A stretch of 64,000 nt of DNA from Desulfonatronospira thiodismutans ASO3-1 (GCF_000174435.1 NZ_ACJN02000001.1:671658-735657); one strand, 5' to 3'. Numbered from the stretch's first letter, positions 1 through 7,785 are shown. Numbers and translations are program-made. Notes: generated from the sequence alone by a model not told the origin.

Positions 1-377
1 GCACCGGCGACCTCGACCTGAACTCCGATTTTTGCCATTTCCTCAGCCAGTTCAGGGCTGGCCGCCGCCAGGTGACGGTTGACCCGCAGAATGTCCGGTT
101 GGCCATTCAAGCCCTCGGCATTACCCCACGCCTCCAGAAGAACATCCCGGAAGGGTCTGGGCTGATCGACCGGAGTGAAGGTCATCCACCGAATGGGTAA
201 CCCGGCAACGGTCAATCCATAAAGTATGAGCGGGCTGAGCCCGTATCGCCCTGCATCCTTGAGCCTGATCGGGTCCCGCACTGATACGATGCCATGCTGC
301 GAGTGGTGAAAAAGGAACTTGGCTATCGCAACGTAAAAATGATGCTCTCTTGGTGATGGCTGCGTCTGCTGATTCAT
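1..377 (-). CDS. Hypothetical protein, C-terminal part cut off by the window edge
   Basis: An open frame runs from an ATG at 377 to the left edge with no stop, giving about 125 residues beginning MNQQTQPSPREHHFYVAIAK. The sequence CCAGGAGGGAGC lies directly before the ATG and is a convincing ribosome binding site, so this start is likely right. The product has no signal peptide or membrane segment in the visible part and contains no motif I recognise. It lies upstream of the toxin-antitoxin and defence-like island and is read leftwards out of the window. Function unknown. Confidence 0.6.
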   Translation of the reverse strand, partial: MNQQTQPSPREHHFYVAIAKFLFHHSQHGIVSVRDPIRLKDAGRYGLSPLILYGLTVAGLPIRWMTFTPVDQPRPFRDVLLEAWGNAEGLNGQPDILRVNRHLAAASPELAEEMAKIGVQVEVAG

Positions 378-561
378 GCTCCCTCCTGGGGAAATGCGAG
401 CTTTCCCCGAGAATTATTGTAAAGTACTCCTGTCATTTTCCGGGTCAGCCCGACGGTTTCACTTTGCCTGGGGGAAAATATCTATTGGCTCTGATCATGT
501 TTTCTTACATCTATGTTTTTGGCCCTGTTCGACCCCGAGTCTGAACATAGATCTGTCATTC

Positions 562-1236
562 TCATAAACTTTCCAGCCTGTGGAGCCATCGGTCCAGCCA
601 CGGGCATTTACTCCGCAGAGTGGAAAGCCCTACTTCTTGGACTGTCAAAACCCCACATGCAACCTTGTCGTAATTGGACACAAGCTGAATAATCCTCATG
701 GAGGGAGCATTTTCCGGAGAATCGTCAATCATCTCCACCTGTCCAGCAAAACTACTCTTTATCTCTTCCAGTTCTCTGGTGATTTTCTGGGAAGAAACGG
801 TCATACCGGTGACACTCTGTATGACTCGGGCTGTAGTTTCGGGGTCAACAAAGAGAAGACTTTCAAATTCATGCAGTTGGACACAAGGATGAAACAAGCC
901 TCCAAGTTCGGGAAGATCATCAATCAAGGCTTCTTCAACGTAACGACCTCGACTGGACAAGGGTTGTTTGGATGCATCATCTCGTCCCGGCCAGGAATGT
1001 GGCATCCGAAAATAATAGATTAAAAGGCTGACGTGCCGTCCTGTTCTTTGCCTGGCCAGACGTATCAGCTCTTTGCGATATACGGACCAGTTTTTCACAC
1101 CACCTCGTTTTTGTTGCGGTCTTCCAGCCAGAGTACCCTGAACCGCCACTCCCCGGGATGCGATATAGGGGGCAACCACACTTTTGCAGAATTCTCGCTC
1201 GGTGTGACCCTCACAGAGTACAAGAACATCAAGCAT
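562..1236 (-). CDS. DUF4276 family protein (TOPRIM-like partner of an ATPase)
   Basis: This 224-residue protein starts at an ATG (MLDVLVLCEGHTEREF) that overlaps the end of the upstream ATPase gene by 8 bases, so the two were translationally coupled. The N-terminal hydrophobic strand followed by EGHTE is the acidic signature of the DUF4276/TOPRIM-like fold. The later HEFESLLF and DDSPENAPS motifs are also typical of this family. Family members are commonly paired with an AAA-type ATPase in OLD-like defence modules. That suggests a nuclease or nucleotide-processing effector, but this is inference. An ORF start 7 codons upstream (1257) exists but has no better support. Because the partner ATPase is frameshifted, the pair may no longer work. 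Confidence 0.75.
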   Translation of the reverse strand: MLDVLVLCEGHTEREFCKSVVAPYIASRGVAVQGTLAGRPQQKRGGVKNWSVYRKELIRLARQRTGRHVSLLIYYFRMPHSWPGRDDASKQPLSSRGRYVEEALIDDLPELGGLFHPCVQLHEFESLLFVDPETTARVIQSVTGMTVSSQKITRELEEIKSSFAGQVEMIDDSPENAPSMRIIQLVSNYDKVACGVLTVQEVGLSTLRSKCPWLDRWLHRLESL

Positions 1237-2336
1237 AGTTGATCCCGCCCCCGACATTGCCCTTGAGCCATAACTCTCCCAGACTGAACTCCTGCAGCCA
1301 TTCTGCCAGTTCTTTGCTGTCCAGGCGCGTCAGCCTGGTTGCGCCTTCTATCTGATCCACCGTTATGACCTGCTCAGGCTCGAATTCGCTTAAAAATATG
1401 GGAGCCTGGGTACAGATGATGATTTGCATCCTTGAAGACGCGGAGCGGACCAGACCCGCCAGGATAACCAGGGCCTCGGGATGCAGACCGAGCTCTGGCT
1501 CATCGATAATGATCGTGGAGGGAGGGCAAGGTTGAAGAAGCGCGGTGATCAGACATAAAAAGCGAATGGTCCCGTCTGAGAGATGACCAGGGGAAAAGAT
1601 GTAGTCTTTGTCCTTTTGACGCCAGGTAAGGCGCACCTGATCCTCGGTTTTGTTCTTGCGCACTGTCAATTCAAAATCGTCAAAAAACGGAGCCATGCGC
1701 TGCATTGTTCTGCGAATGACCTTGATACGTTTCAGGATGTTTCTCTCTCAGGCCATACAAAAAAGCCGCCAGGTTTTCCCCATAAGGATCCAGCCTCTTG
1801 GTCTGCTCAACTCCGGAGTCCCGCCGCATACCTGCGGTCATGCTGGTGTCATGAAAATGATACACCTGCCAGCTGGAGACTGAATTCCATACGTACCAGT
1901 TGGTACCCAGCCTGGCAGTAAAACCGGGCTCGTCTTTGCAATCCTTCAAAACCGATTCCAACCGTCCCTCAGCAAGGGTAAAAAGAGAGCCGTCCCCAGT
2001 ATATTGGGTCTGCTCCTCACCTATCAGGATATCCCCTTCAGCAGTGGGCTCCAGGGAAAAGATGTAGCGGTTGTCACCGAAAGCAAGGTCTGCTGTGATC
2101 TGTTTCGTATATTGAACCCCGTTGAAAAAGTATCCATCTGCTGGACCAAACTTTTTTATGTATTTTTGAAGCCGCTGCTGCACCAACTCCCGCAACAGAC
2201 GGAAGAACTCCACGACATTGCTCTTACCTGCTCCGTTGGCACCGATAAGAACATTCAGGTCATGGAGCTTAAAGCCTTCCAGGGATTCAAAAGACTTGAA
2301 TCCGTAAATCGAGATCTTATCCAGCTTTTTGGCCAT
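1229..2336 (-). pseudogene. AAA_21-type ATPase, frameshifted
   Basis: Two overlapping frames together encode one ABC/SMC-like ATPase of about 368 residues. The upstream frame (2336 to about 1715) has the N-terminal segment and Walker A (LIGANGAGKSN, residues about 31-41). The downstream frame (entering near 1715, ending at 1229) has the signature region SPGHLSDGTIR and Walker B STIIIDEPELGLHP. The shift falls where the protein reads HPETYQ and should continue into VIRRTMQRMAPFF. Either one base too many or two missing bases would explain it. The gene overlaps the DUF4276 partner by 8 bases. This is the usual ATPase plus TOPRIM-like layout of OLD-like defence pairs. A sequencing error cannot be excluded, but several neighbouring genes are also damaged. 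Confidence 0.75.
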
Positions 2337-2402
2337 GTAAATTTGCTCCGCAAAAAGTAGCTGTAAGAGGATGGAAAGCTTACCCTTACAACCCTTTGGT
2401 TA

Positions 2403-2669
2403 TCAAAAATTATCCACAGACCACCTGCTGCCTTCCGTATCAGATCCGGCTATCCCCGCCTCCCTTCTGATCACCAGCCACCCGGGCGGAGCATCCGGAT
2501 TGATCTGCTCACCCACAATCAGCTCCGGATGCCTGTCCACGATATCCTGCAGCATGTCCTCGCTCTGGTACTCCTGGTGAGGTACCCTTTTCAGACTGCC
2601 GCTTTTATCCGGCAGAAAGATGCTATCCCTGGATACTTTTTGCAGTTGCATCATGCATGCTATGGGCAT
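2403..2669 (-). pseudogene. N-terminal fragment of a PDDEXK/NucS-like protein
   Basis: The frame encodes 88 residues, with a start at MPIACMMQLQK or the internal Met a few codons on. The core QSEDMLQDIVDRHPELIVGE and WLVIRREAGIAG resemble the N-terminal part of longer proteins whose next segment carries a PDDEXK-type nuclease core (a pattern like DQDxxPTLVEVK). Here translation stops immediately after RWSVDNF, just where that core would begin, so the catalytic part is missing. It lies 20 bases downstream of the higA stop. Best read as a truncated remnant; the family assignment is from memory of the motif and not certain. Confidence 0.5.
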
Positions 2670-2688
2670 AATTTTTGAGTCGGCTGAA

Positions 2689-2997
2689 TTAACATTTTTG
2701 GGCTGAAGATTCAGACCACGGTTTAATTTTATTAAGCAATGGGCCAAGAGTTCTTTCAGCGACTTCTGTATCGTATGCAGCTTGAGCACGTAACCAATAA
2801 CCATTCGACAGGCCGAAGAATCGGCATAACCGCAAATCGGTATCGGCAGAAATGGAACGTTTATTTGAAACAATCTCACTTATACGTTGGGGGGGAACAT
2901 CAATCTCCTTGGCCAGGCGATACTGGCTAAGTCCCATAGGTTTAAGAAATTCTTCCAACAAAAGTTCGCCCGGTGTGATGGGATCGAGTTTTTTCAT
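2689..2997 (-). CDS. higA: HigA family antitoxin (XRE-type HTH)
   Basis: This 102-residue protein opens MKKLDPITPGELLLEEFLKP, the typical beginning of the HigA/VapI antitoxin family. A Cro/C1-type helix-turn-helix spans residues about 20-75, with LSQYRLAKEIDVPPQRISEI as the helix-turn-helix core. It binds the operator of its own operon and neutralises HigB. The gene begins 12 bases after the toxin stop, in the usual toxin-first order of higBA. The C-terminus carries an extension of about 25 residues after the domain. Regulation is expected to be autorepression by the HigA/HigB complex. Confidence 0.88.
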   Translation of the reverse strand: MKKLDPITPGELLLEEFLKPMGLSQYRLAKEIDVPPQRISEIVSNKRSISADTDLRLCRFFGLSNGYWLRAQAAYDTEVAERTLGPLLNKIKPWSESSAQKC

Positions 2998-3009
2998 AAT
3001 AGGTACTCC

Positions 3010-3288
3010 TTAGTGGTAATCTACGATTTCCACATTTTCTGCTCCCGCATTTGTCCAATTAAAGCATATTCGAAACTTATCGTTTATGCGGATGCTATAT
3101 TGACCGGCACGATCACCTTTGAGTGCTTCGAGACGATTCCCGGGGGGCACTTTTAAATCATCAAGTCGATTCGCGATTTGGAGCTGGCGAATTTTTCGGC
3201 GGGCTATCTTAGCAATATTCGAGAATTTTTTGACACGGGAACCTTGTGATAGTGCTTCAGTATATTCACATTTGAATGATATAATCAT
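3010..3288 (-). CDS. higB: HigB family toxin (RelE/ParE fold mRNA interferase)
   Basis: The 92-residue protein matches the HigB/plasmid maintenance killer family in length and motifs. LDDLKVPPGNRLEALKGDRAGQ is followed by YSIRINDKFRICF, the conserved beta strand containing the active-site Arg of ribosome-dependent mRNA interferases. It would cleave mRNA on the ribosome unless bound by HigA, which is encoded 12 bases downstream. The N-terminus MIISFKCEYTEAL is acceptable for this family. Both genes appear intact, so this is probably a working type II toxin-antitoxin pair. Confidence 0.88.
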   Translation of the reverse strand: MIISFKCEYTEALSQGSRVKKFSNIAKIARRKIRQLQIANRLDDLKVPPGNRLEALKGDRAGQYSIRINDKFRICFNWTNAGAENVEIVDYH

Positions 3289-3468
3289 GCATCAGATGCA
3301 TAACGCGCAGCGTGATTAATGTCAAGTCAGAATATAATGAACCCGTCCCCCTTGGAGGCTTTTAGCTACAACCATCCTGGATTGCCCAGTTTATGCATTG
3401 CCTGAAATGAGTAAATTACATGTTAAATTGCCCAAAATATACTATGCATAAAATGGGACTTGGCAGTG

Positions 3469-3510
3469 AAAAAACCCCGACCTGGCAAGGAGCCGGGACG
3501 GGGGGATTTT
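3469..3510. terminator. Bidirectional terminator-like hairpin in a 361-bp gene-free gap
   Basis: An A-run, a GC-rich imperfect stem (CCCCGACCTGGC against GCCGGGACGGGG) and a run ending in ATTTT form a hairpin with A/T tails on both sides. It lies in the gene-free stretch 3289-3649, downstream of the HigA-like orphan on the minus strand. Nothing else convincing is seen in that gap. Confidence 0.5.
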
Positions 3511-3649
3511 CGACATATTGGCTGGGTCCGACCCGATCAAAGATTCGCACAGCGACCGCCGGAGAATGGCCTGCCCAGGAGTACATGGGTTATAGTAAGT
3601 TTGAACGCTTACACCTTTATCAGCAATAAAAGACACCTTCCTGGGTGTA

Positions 3650-4069
3650 TTAATGCTGCACAAAAACCGGAGTCCCGCCGCCAGCACTTTGCTCCTTACC
3701 CTGACAGCGAACTCCATCCTCCTGCAACAGGACCTCTGCCGGTATATTCAGATGTGCATGCAAAGCGCGAATCATGGCCAGGGACAGCCGTCGTTTTTTA
3801 TTCAGCACTTCAGATACCTTGGAAGAGGAACCAATAATCTCGGCCAAATCCTTCTGTCTTAGTCCCAGATCCTGCATCCGCAGCCTGATGGCACTAACAG
3901 GATCCGGGTATTCTATTGGGTACTGTTCCCTTTCATACTTGTCCACCAAGTGCACCAAAAGCTCCAGCTCTCTTTCCTCTTCATGGTCCATACCAGCGGA
4001 TGTAAGAGTTTCAATCCTTTCCAGGGCCTGATAGTATTCGGTATCGTTCTTTATCAATCCAAGAACCAT
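3650..4069 (-). CDS. HigA-like (YgjM-type) HTH antitoxin without a visible toxin
   Basis: The 139-residue protein has an N-terminal helical region rich in Glu (MDHEEERELELLVHLVDKYE). An XRE helix-turn-helix follows at about residues 65-120 (LRMQDLGLRQKDLAEIIGSS and VSEVLNKKRRLSL). This two-part arrangement is characteristic of HigA2/YgjM antitoxins. Their HigB2/YgjN toxin normally lies immediately upstream. Here the upstream side (4070 onward on the minus strand) is an imperfect repeat array instead, and no toxin ORF is seen. It is therefore an orphan antitoxin or the survivor of a decayed pair. No clear Shine-Dalgarno sequence precedes the ATG. Confidence 0.7.
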   Translation of the reverse strand: MVLGLIKNDTEYYQALERIETLTSAGMDHEEERELELLVHLVDKYEREQYPIEYPDPVSAIRLRMQDLGLRQKDLAEIIGSSSKVSEVLNKKRRLSLAMIRALHAHLNIPAEVLLQEDGVRCQGKEQSAGGGTPVFVQH

Positions 4070-4071
4070 AT

Positions 4072-4350
4072 TTTAAGCTTAGTGGCTTAGCGGCTTAGCG
4101 TGCCACCTCTTGAAGAATTTTCTCACGCGAAGGCGCAACGGCGCAAGGAAGACCTCTTTTAAGCTTAGCGGCTTAGCGGCTTGGCGTGAGGTTTTCTCGG
4201 AACTTTACTCCGAACTTTTCACCGAACACTCAACCCAAAAGATCCTCTTGAAAGCTTAGCGTGCCACCTCTTTCTTGAAGAATTTTTTCACGCAACGGCG
4301 CGACGGCGCTAAGAAAAAGGGTTTAAAAGCTTGGCGGCTTAGCGTGGGAT
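4072..4350. repeat. Imperfect GCTTAGCGGC repeat array
   Basis: Units built on AAGCTTAGCGGCTTAGCGTG occur at about 4074, 4160, 4252 and 4328. Each of the first and third is followed by GAAGAATTTT and a CACGC-AACGGCGC block (about 4124 and 4289). The block around 4074-4151 is thus repeated at 4252-4316. It replaces the expected toxin position upstream of the HigA-like gene and contains no ORF of its own. Confidence 0.75.
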
Positions 4351-4362
4351 TCCTTCTCCATC

Positions 4363-4930
4363 TTATTCTAAACTGTCACCCAACACCTTCCAGTGACCAC
4401 CTTTGGCAGGACCAATTCTCTTTAGCTGGCCGCCCAACTTAAGCATTTTGATGCTTTTCTACACTGCCCGGGTGGTTATACCCAGTTCTCCGGCAAGTTC
4501 TGCAATGGTCATTTGAGGGTTTTTGACCAGAAGTCGCAGAATTTTCTCCGAACTTTTCTCCGAACTTTTTTTCTTTGTTTCAACTCCGGCTCTTCCTGCA
4601 ACTGTAACAGATCTGGATAAGCTTTTTTGCCCTCAAATGTCTGCGGCTTTGGCAGGAACACTGTGAAGCGCAGACGCATGCCGATTTCCTGAATCAGGGG
4701 AGAACGGACACCCAGTTCCTGGGCCTGACGCATGATGCTTGGAATACCGCTGCCCCACTGCTCTATTAGTCTCAGTTCACGGAACACCCTTGCAATGACT
4801 GAATTGCGAATTTTTGAAATGCCCTGCATCATATCCTCAATAGTCATTCCAGGCAGAAGGATGCCGGGGTTTTCAACTTCAATACGGTCATCAAAATCCC
4901 CATGTGTCAGGATAGATGTCGCTTTGGATG
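4363..4930 (-). pseudogene. AlbA_2/RecG-like ATP-binding protein, C-terminal remnant with several lesions
   Basis: The remnant encodes the conserved C-terminal part of the AlbA_2/HATPase_c_4 transcription-factor family. It reads IEVENPGILLPGMTIEDM, then the motif SKIRNSVIARVFRELRLIEQ and a GSGIPSIMRQA helix. A winged-helix tail (ILRLLVKNPQMTIAELAGEL) lies in another frame near 4545-4480, so there is a frameshift in the repeated (T/C)TCCGAACTTT tract. That tail is also interrupted by an in-frame TAG at 4461-4459 before it ends GPAKGGHWKVL at a TAA near 4363. The N-terminal AlbA domain is absent upstream of about 4920. At least three independent lesions make this a clear pseudogene. Confidence 0.8.
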
Positions 4931-4965
4931 AAATTCATGAAGGGACTCTCAATCTTAGTTTAGAG

Positions 4966-5054
4966 CGTTTTGAAGAGGAAGGACAACCACCAAAAACATA
5001 TCTGTTGGCAGGTAAGTGCCATATTTCAGCAGAACAGACAAGGACAACAAACTG
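4966..5054. repeat. Dispersed repeat, copy 1
   Basis: A segment of about 85 bp contains the block GTAAGTGCCATATTTCAGCA followed by GACAAGGACAACAAACTGA. It is nearly identical to 5425-5514, and its downstream part (GGCAAAAGAACCCCGGG) is related to 6971-7031. Its plus-strand translation just upstream (…LDEIHEGTLNLSLERFEEEG) looks protein-like and may be the tail of a lost gene. Confidence 0.7.
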
Positions 5055-5187
5055 ACCTGGACAGGCAAAAGAACCCCGGGATATGCCGGGATTAAGCCTG
5101 GGTTGAAATACAGAACAACATTTTACCCGTTTTGTGAGACGGACCCTGAAGGGGCAACTGGTATTGGTAAGGGATGTAAACAACTCT

Positions 5188-5403
5188 TCAGGCATACATC
5201 AGGCGACGTCCTTTGGGTTCCGGAACAGGGTCTCCAAATTCCCTGGCAGTATCTATCCAGAGCTGTATCGCCTCTTTTACATTGGCAAGCGCAGCTTCAT
5301 AGGAATCTCCATGAGCCATGCACCCTGGCAGTTCAGGCACTTCTGCCAGATAGGCCTGGTCTTCTTCGCTCCAGTAAATGATTGTTTCATACTTAAACAT
5401 CAT
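5188..5403 (-). CDS. hicB: HicB family antitoxin, solitary
   Basis: The 71-residue protein is a minimal HicB/UPF0150 domain. It opens with YETIIYWSEEDQAYLAEVPE, continues with LPGCMAHGDSYEAALANVKE and ends in AIQLWIDTARE. This partial RNase H-like fold binds HicA toxins. No hicA reading frame is found upstream (5404-5606 on the minus strand) or downstream. It lacks a separate DNA-binding domain, as is common for short HicB proteins. It lies between two copies of a dispersed 85-bp repeat, which suggests the locus has been rearranged. Confidence 0.8.
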   Translation of the reverse strand: MMFKYETIIYWSEEDQAYLAEVPELPGCMAHGDSYEAALANVKEAIQLWIDTAREFGDPVPEPKGRRLMYA

Positions 5404-5424
5404 TCATCCCTATTAGTTTAAACC

Positions 5425-5514
5425 AGTTGAAAAGAAAGGATAACGACCATAAGAATATTTGTTGGCTTGGTAAGTGCCATATTTCAGCAGGATAGACAAG
5501 GACAACAAACTGAT
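5425..5514. repeat. Dispersed repeat, copy 2
   Basis: Nearly the same sequence as 4966-5054 in the same orientation, including GTAAGTGCCATATTTCAGCA and GACAAGGACAACAAACTGAT. Copies 1 and 2 flank the hicB gene. Confidence 0.7.
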
Positions 5515-5541
5515 CATAGGCATCCGGTTGGTTGATAAGCC

Positions 5542-5603
5542 GACTATTTTGAAATGTATTTTAAAAAAGTCTTGACTATTATAAAATGTGAATTTAAAAA
5601 GTC
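5542..5603 (+). promoter_or_regulatory. Tandem 30-bp operator-like repeats with an embedded promoter
   Basis: Two consecutive imperfect copies, each bounded by GACTATT at the left and AAAAAGTC at the right, occupy 5542-5571 and 5574-5603. They lie immediately before the ATG of the AAA_14 ATPase at 5607. A TTGACT (5572-5577) with a 17-bp spacer leads to TAAAAA (5595-5600). If used, this would start transcription almost at the ATG, giving a nearly leaderless mRNA. The tandem arrangement suggests binding sites for a regulator, possibly autoregulation. Confidence 0.45.
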
Positions 5604-5606
5604 AAA

Positions 5607-6919
5607 ATGAAGCGTTATATCTTTCCCTGGGTCAAAGAAGACCTGTCCAGAAAAATGGTCCTGATTACCGGCCCCAGACAAGTGGGCAAGACTTATCTGT
5701 CCAGGCAGTTCCTTCCCTTTTTCACAAGCCACAATACCTGAACTTTGATGGTAAGCATTCAGGGGGTGCCGGAACCGGCCAGGGGACAGTCCCCGCGACA
5801 CCTTTCCTGCACAAAATAATCTGACAAACGCGAAGTTGTGTGAACCTGCTCAGTTAGTGCTTAGCGGGGGACAGTCCCCAGGCCTGGTGCCAGGGACTAA
5901 AACTGAGTACCCCCTGAATGCTTACCTTTGATGTGCCTTCGAATGCAGGCATTATAAAAAAACAAACCTGGCCGCTTGGCGCTGATCTGCTTGTTTTTGA
6001 TGAATTGCATAAAATGAAAGGCTGGAAAAAATACCTCAAGGGTGTTTTTGATGGACGGGAAGAGAATCAGGCGGTTTTAGTGACGGGCAGCGCCAGAATG
6101 GAAACCTTTCGGCAAAGCGGGGAATCCCTGGCAGGAAGGTACTTTCATTATCACCTGCTGCCCCTTGGTGTGCCTGAACTGGCCGGTCATATGCCACCGC
6201 AAGACGCCCTTGAAGTACTTAATGAGCTGGGGGGCTTTCCTGAACCCTGTCTGTCCGGCTCAGCTGATTATGCCGCCAGGTGGCGCAAGCAGTATTACAC
6301 TGACCTTGTCAGGGAAGATATTCTGGAATTCGGCAGGATCAGCGAACTAAAAACCATGAAGTTTCTCCTGGAAATGCTTAGATCCAGGGCAGGTTCACCC
6401 CTTTCTTTCAGCTCCATTGCCCGGGATCTGCAGGTTGCTCCGCAGACCGTGCAGAACTACATATCCATTCTGGAAAGTCTGTATATTGTCTTCCTGGTAC
6501 GCCCTTATCATAAGAATGTCGCCCGTTCTATTTTAAAGGAACCCAAACTTTATTTTTATGATACCGGTCTGGTGCTCGGGGATCAGGGAGTAAAGCTGGA
6601 AAATACTATTGCCGTATCTCTGCTCAAGCATGTGAATTTTATTAACGACACCACTGCCAAAGACGTACACCTGCATTATCTGCGGACCAAAGACGGTAAA
6701 GAAATCGACTTTGCCCTGCTGGATGATTCCGGGGATATGCATATGATTGAAGTGAAACTTTCTGATGAATCTCCTTCCAGGTCCTTTAATTTCTTCAGAG
6801 AAAAATTCTTTCAAAACGCACAGTGCACTCAGGCAATAATGAATTTAAGGCGCGAACAGTATGTAGATGGGATCCAGATCAGAAACGCGGCCGCATTTCT
6901 GGCGGAGTTAAGCTCCTGA
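5607..6919 (+). pseudogene. AAA_14/DUF4143 family ATPase interrupted by a small transposable element
   Basis: The 5' part starts MKRYIFPWVKEDLSRK and contains the P-loop GPRQVGKT. One missing base near 5720 shifts the frame. The proper frame continues HKPQYLNFD up to the insertion at 5751-5925. After it, FDVPSNAG leads into LLVFDELHKMKGWKKY (Walker B), VLVTGSARMETFRQSGESLA and the DUF4143 C-terminal domain ending at 6919. Removing the element plus one 8-bp target copy (183 bp) restores continuous family sequence. Adding one base also gives a 376-residue protein, normal for the family. A 333-residue ORF still begins at an ATG in the element's right terminus (5918) but lacks the P-loop. Originally an ATPase of unknown client. 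Confidence 0.88.
5751..5925. mobile_element. Family 1 inverted-repeat element, copy A (MITE-like, 175 bp)
   Basis: The element has perfect 17-bp terminal inverted repeats, GTAAGCATTCAGGGGGT, and no coding capacity. It is flanked by an exact 8-bp target duplication, CTTTGATG, at 5743-5750 and 5926-5933. Inside, inverted copies of GGGGACAGTCCCC can form further stems. The GTAA(G/C)C termini and 8-bp duplications resemble the IS66 family, so it may be a non-autonomous IS66 derivative (inference). Confidence 0.9.
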
Positions 6920-6970
6920 CTTTGCTGCCATTCAAAAGTTATGCATCAGGGTCCGTTGACGTGACTGCTT

Positions 6971-7031
6971 TCAGGATAGGCAAGGACAAGAGGCTGACCG
7001 GGGCAGGCAAAAAATCCCCGGGGGATACTGG
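6971..7031. repeat. Dispersed repeat, partial copy 3
   Basis: A diverged segment related to the right half of copies 1 and 2: AGGATAGGCAAGGACAAG, then CTGACC, GGCAGGCAAAAAATCCCCGG. It lies just beyond the AAA_14 pseudogene and before mazF. Confidence 0.45.
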
Positions 7032-7385
7032 TCAGCCGCCGACAATCTCATTCAACCCGTCAATGATGCTTACAAGTTCCTCCGAAGATGCGCTGGCAAT
7101 CTTTTTCCCAATCCGCTTTGTTGAGAGCGTACGTACCTGGCTGATTTTGGCCCAGGATCTTTTGGGAAGTTCTGTATCTGACAGTTCAAGGGTCAAAGGA
7201 AAACCCGCCCGTTGAGGCTGACTGGTAATGGCTACGGCAATGACCGTGCCGGATCTCTCATTAAAGACGTTGTGGCTTAAAACAAGAACAGGGCGTAAGC
7301 CGCCCTGTTCCTGGCCAGTTACCGGGTTTAAATCTGCCCAGTAGATTTCCCCCCTTAATATTCCGGCCATTCTTCCAACTCCCAT
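7032..7385 (-). CDS. mazF: MazF/PemK family toxin (endoribonuclease)
   Basis: The 117-residue protein has the PemK/MazF signature near its N-terminus ([20 protein letters not shown]). [20 protein letters not shown] and ITSQ follow, and the C-terminal part includes [20 protein letters not shown]. These contain the conserved Arg and Thr/Ser residues of the RNase active site. It would cleave RNA at short sequence motifs when not bound by the antitoxin. Its start overlaps the antitoxin's end. The ATG at 7385 has AGAAGG six bases upstream; an internal ATG at 7370 has GGAG eight bases upstream and gives a more typical N-terminus. Confidence 0.9.
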   Translation of the reverse strand: MGVGRMAGILRGEIYWADLNPVTGQEQGGLRPVLVLSHNVFNERSGTVIAVAITSQPQRAGFPLTLELSDTELPKRSWAKISQVRTLSTKRIGKKIASASSEELVSIIDGLNEIVGG

Positions 7386-7597
7386 GCGAAGCCTTCTTCA
7401 GCTGACGATTGTTCAACTCCCGGATCAAGCTTGGCGCATTCCCGGGCCAGACGGCTTTTGTCAATGCGTTGCAGCTTTTCAGCAACAGCCTGCTGAATGG
7501 CGTTGCTGCGATTGGGGTACACTTTGGATTTAACGAGAAGATCAAGCCGCTTAAGTGTCTTGTCGTCAATTGTGATTGCAATTTTTGAAGCAGCCAT
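7355..7597 (-). CDS. mazE: Ribbon-helix-helix antitoxin of the mazF operon
   Basis: The 80-residue protein starting [20 protein letters not shown] has the N-terminal beta strand and two helices of a CopG/MetJ-type ribbon-helix-helix domain. These are followed by [14 protein letters not shown] and an acidic C-terminal tail that would wrap the toxin. GGAGGTGATAAAT before the ATG at 7597 is a strong ribosome binding site; the ORF could begin 8 codons earlier, but with poorer support. It precedes and overlaps mazF. The complex is expected to repress its own promoter. It is CopG-like rather than AbrB-like MazE, so the symbol reflects role only. Confidence 0.85.
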   Translation of the reverse strand: MAASKIAITIDDKTLKRLDLLVKSKVYPNRSNAIQQAVAEKLQRIDKSRLARECAKLDPGVEQSSAEEGFAWELEEWPEY

Positions 7598-7736
7598 ATT
7601 TATCACCTCCGAGTATGACAATAAATCATACCTGGATCGTTTTCAAATGTTTTTTGAAGGCCGGGGACATTGAATTATAGCCGGCTTGAGGCAATGAGTA
7701 CTTATGCAATTCAATGCAGCCTGAATACAGAAGCTC

Positions 7737-7776
7737 TTTTTACCCATTTTGCGTCAAACTCATTCTGGGTAAAAAA
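7737..7776. terminator. Bidirectional hairpin terminator TTTTTACCCA…TGGGTAAAAA
   Basis: A stem of TTTTTACCCA and TGGGTAAAAA lies 10 bases beyond the stop of the DUF294 gene. The same hairpin, with a related loop, recurs at 63154-63194. Confidence 0.75.
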
Positions 7777-7785
7777 CGGACCTTT

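Noticed and set aside
4072-4350. Possible CRISPR array
   Set aside because: The repeats are imperfect, of unequal spacing and include self-complementary variants; no regular spacers and no cas genes are present.
4732-5055. Plus-strand 107-codon frame
   Set aside because: Its first half is antisense to the AlbA-like remnant; only the last 40 codons look protein-like and no start is available, so it is at most a fragment.
4966-5514. Integron attC sites around the toxin-antitoxin genes
   Set aside because: The repeats lack the paired RYYYAAC and GTTRRRY core sites, and no integrase is seen.
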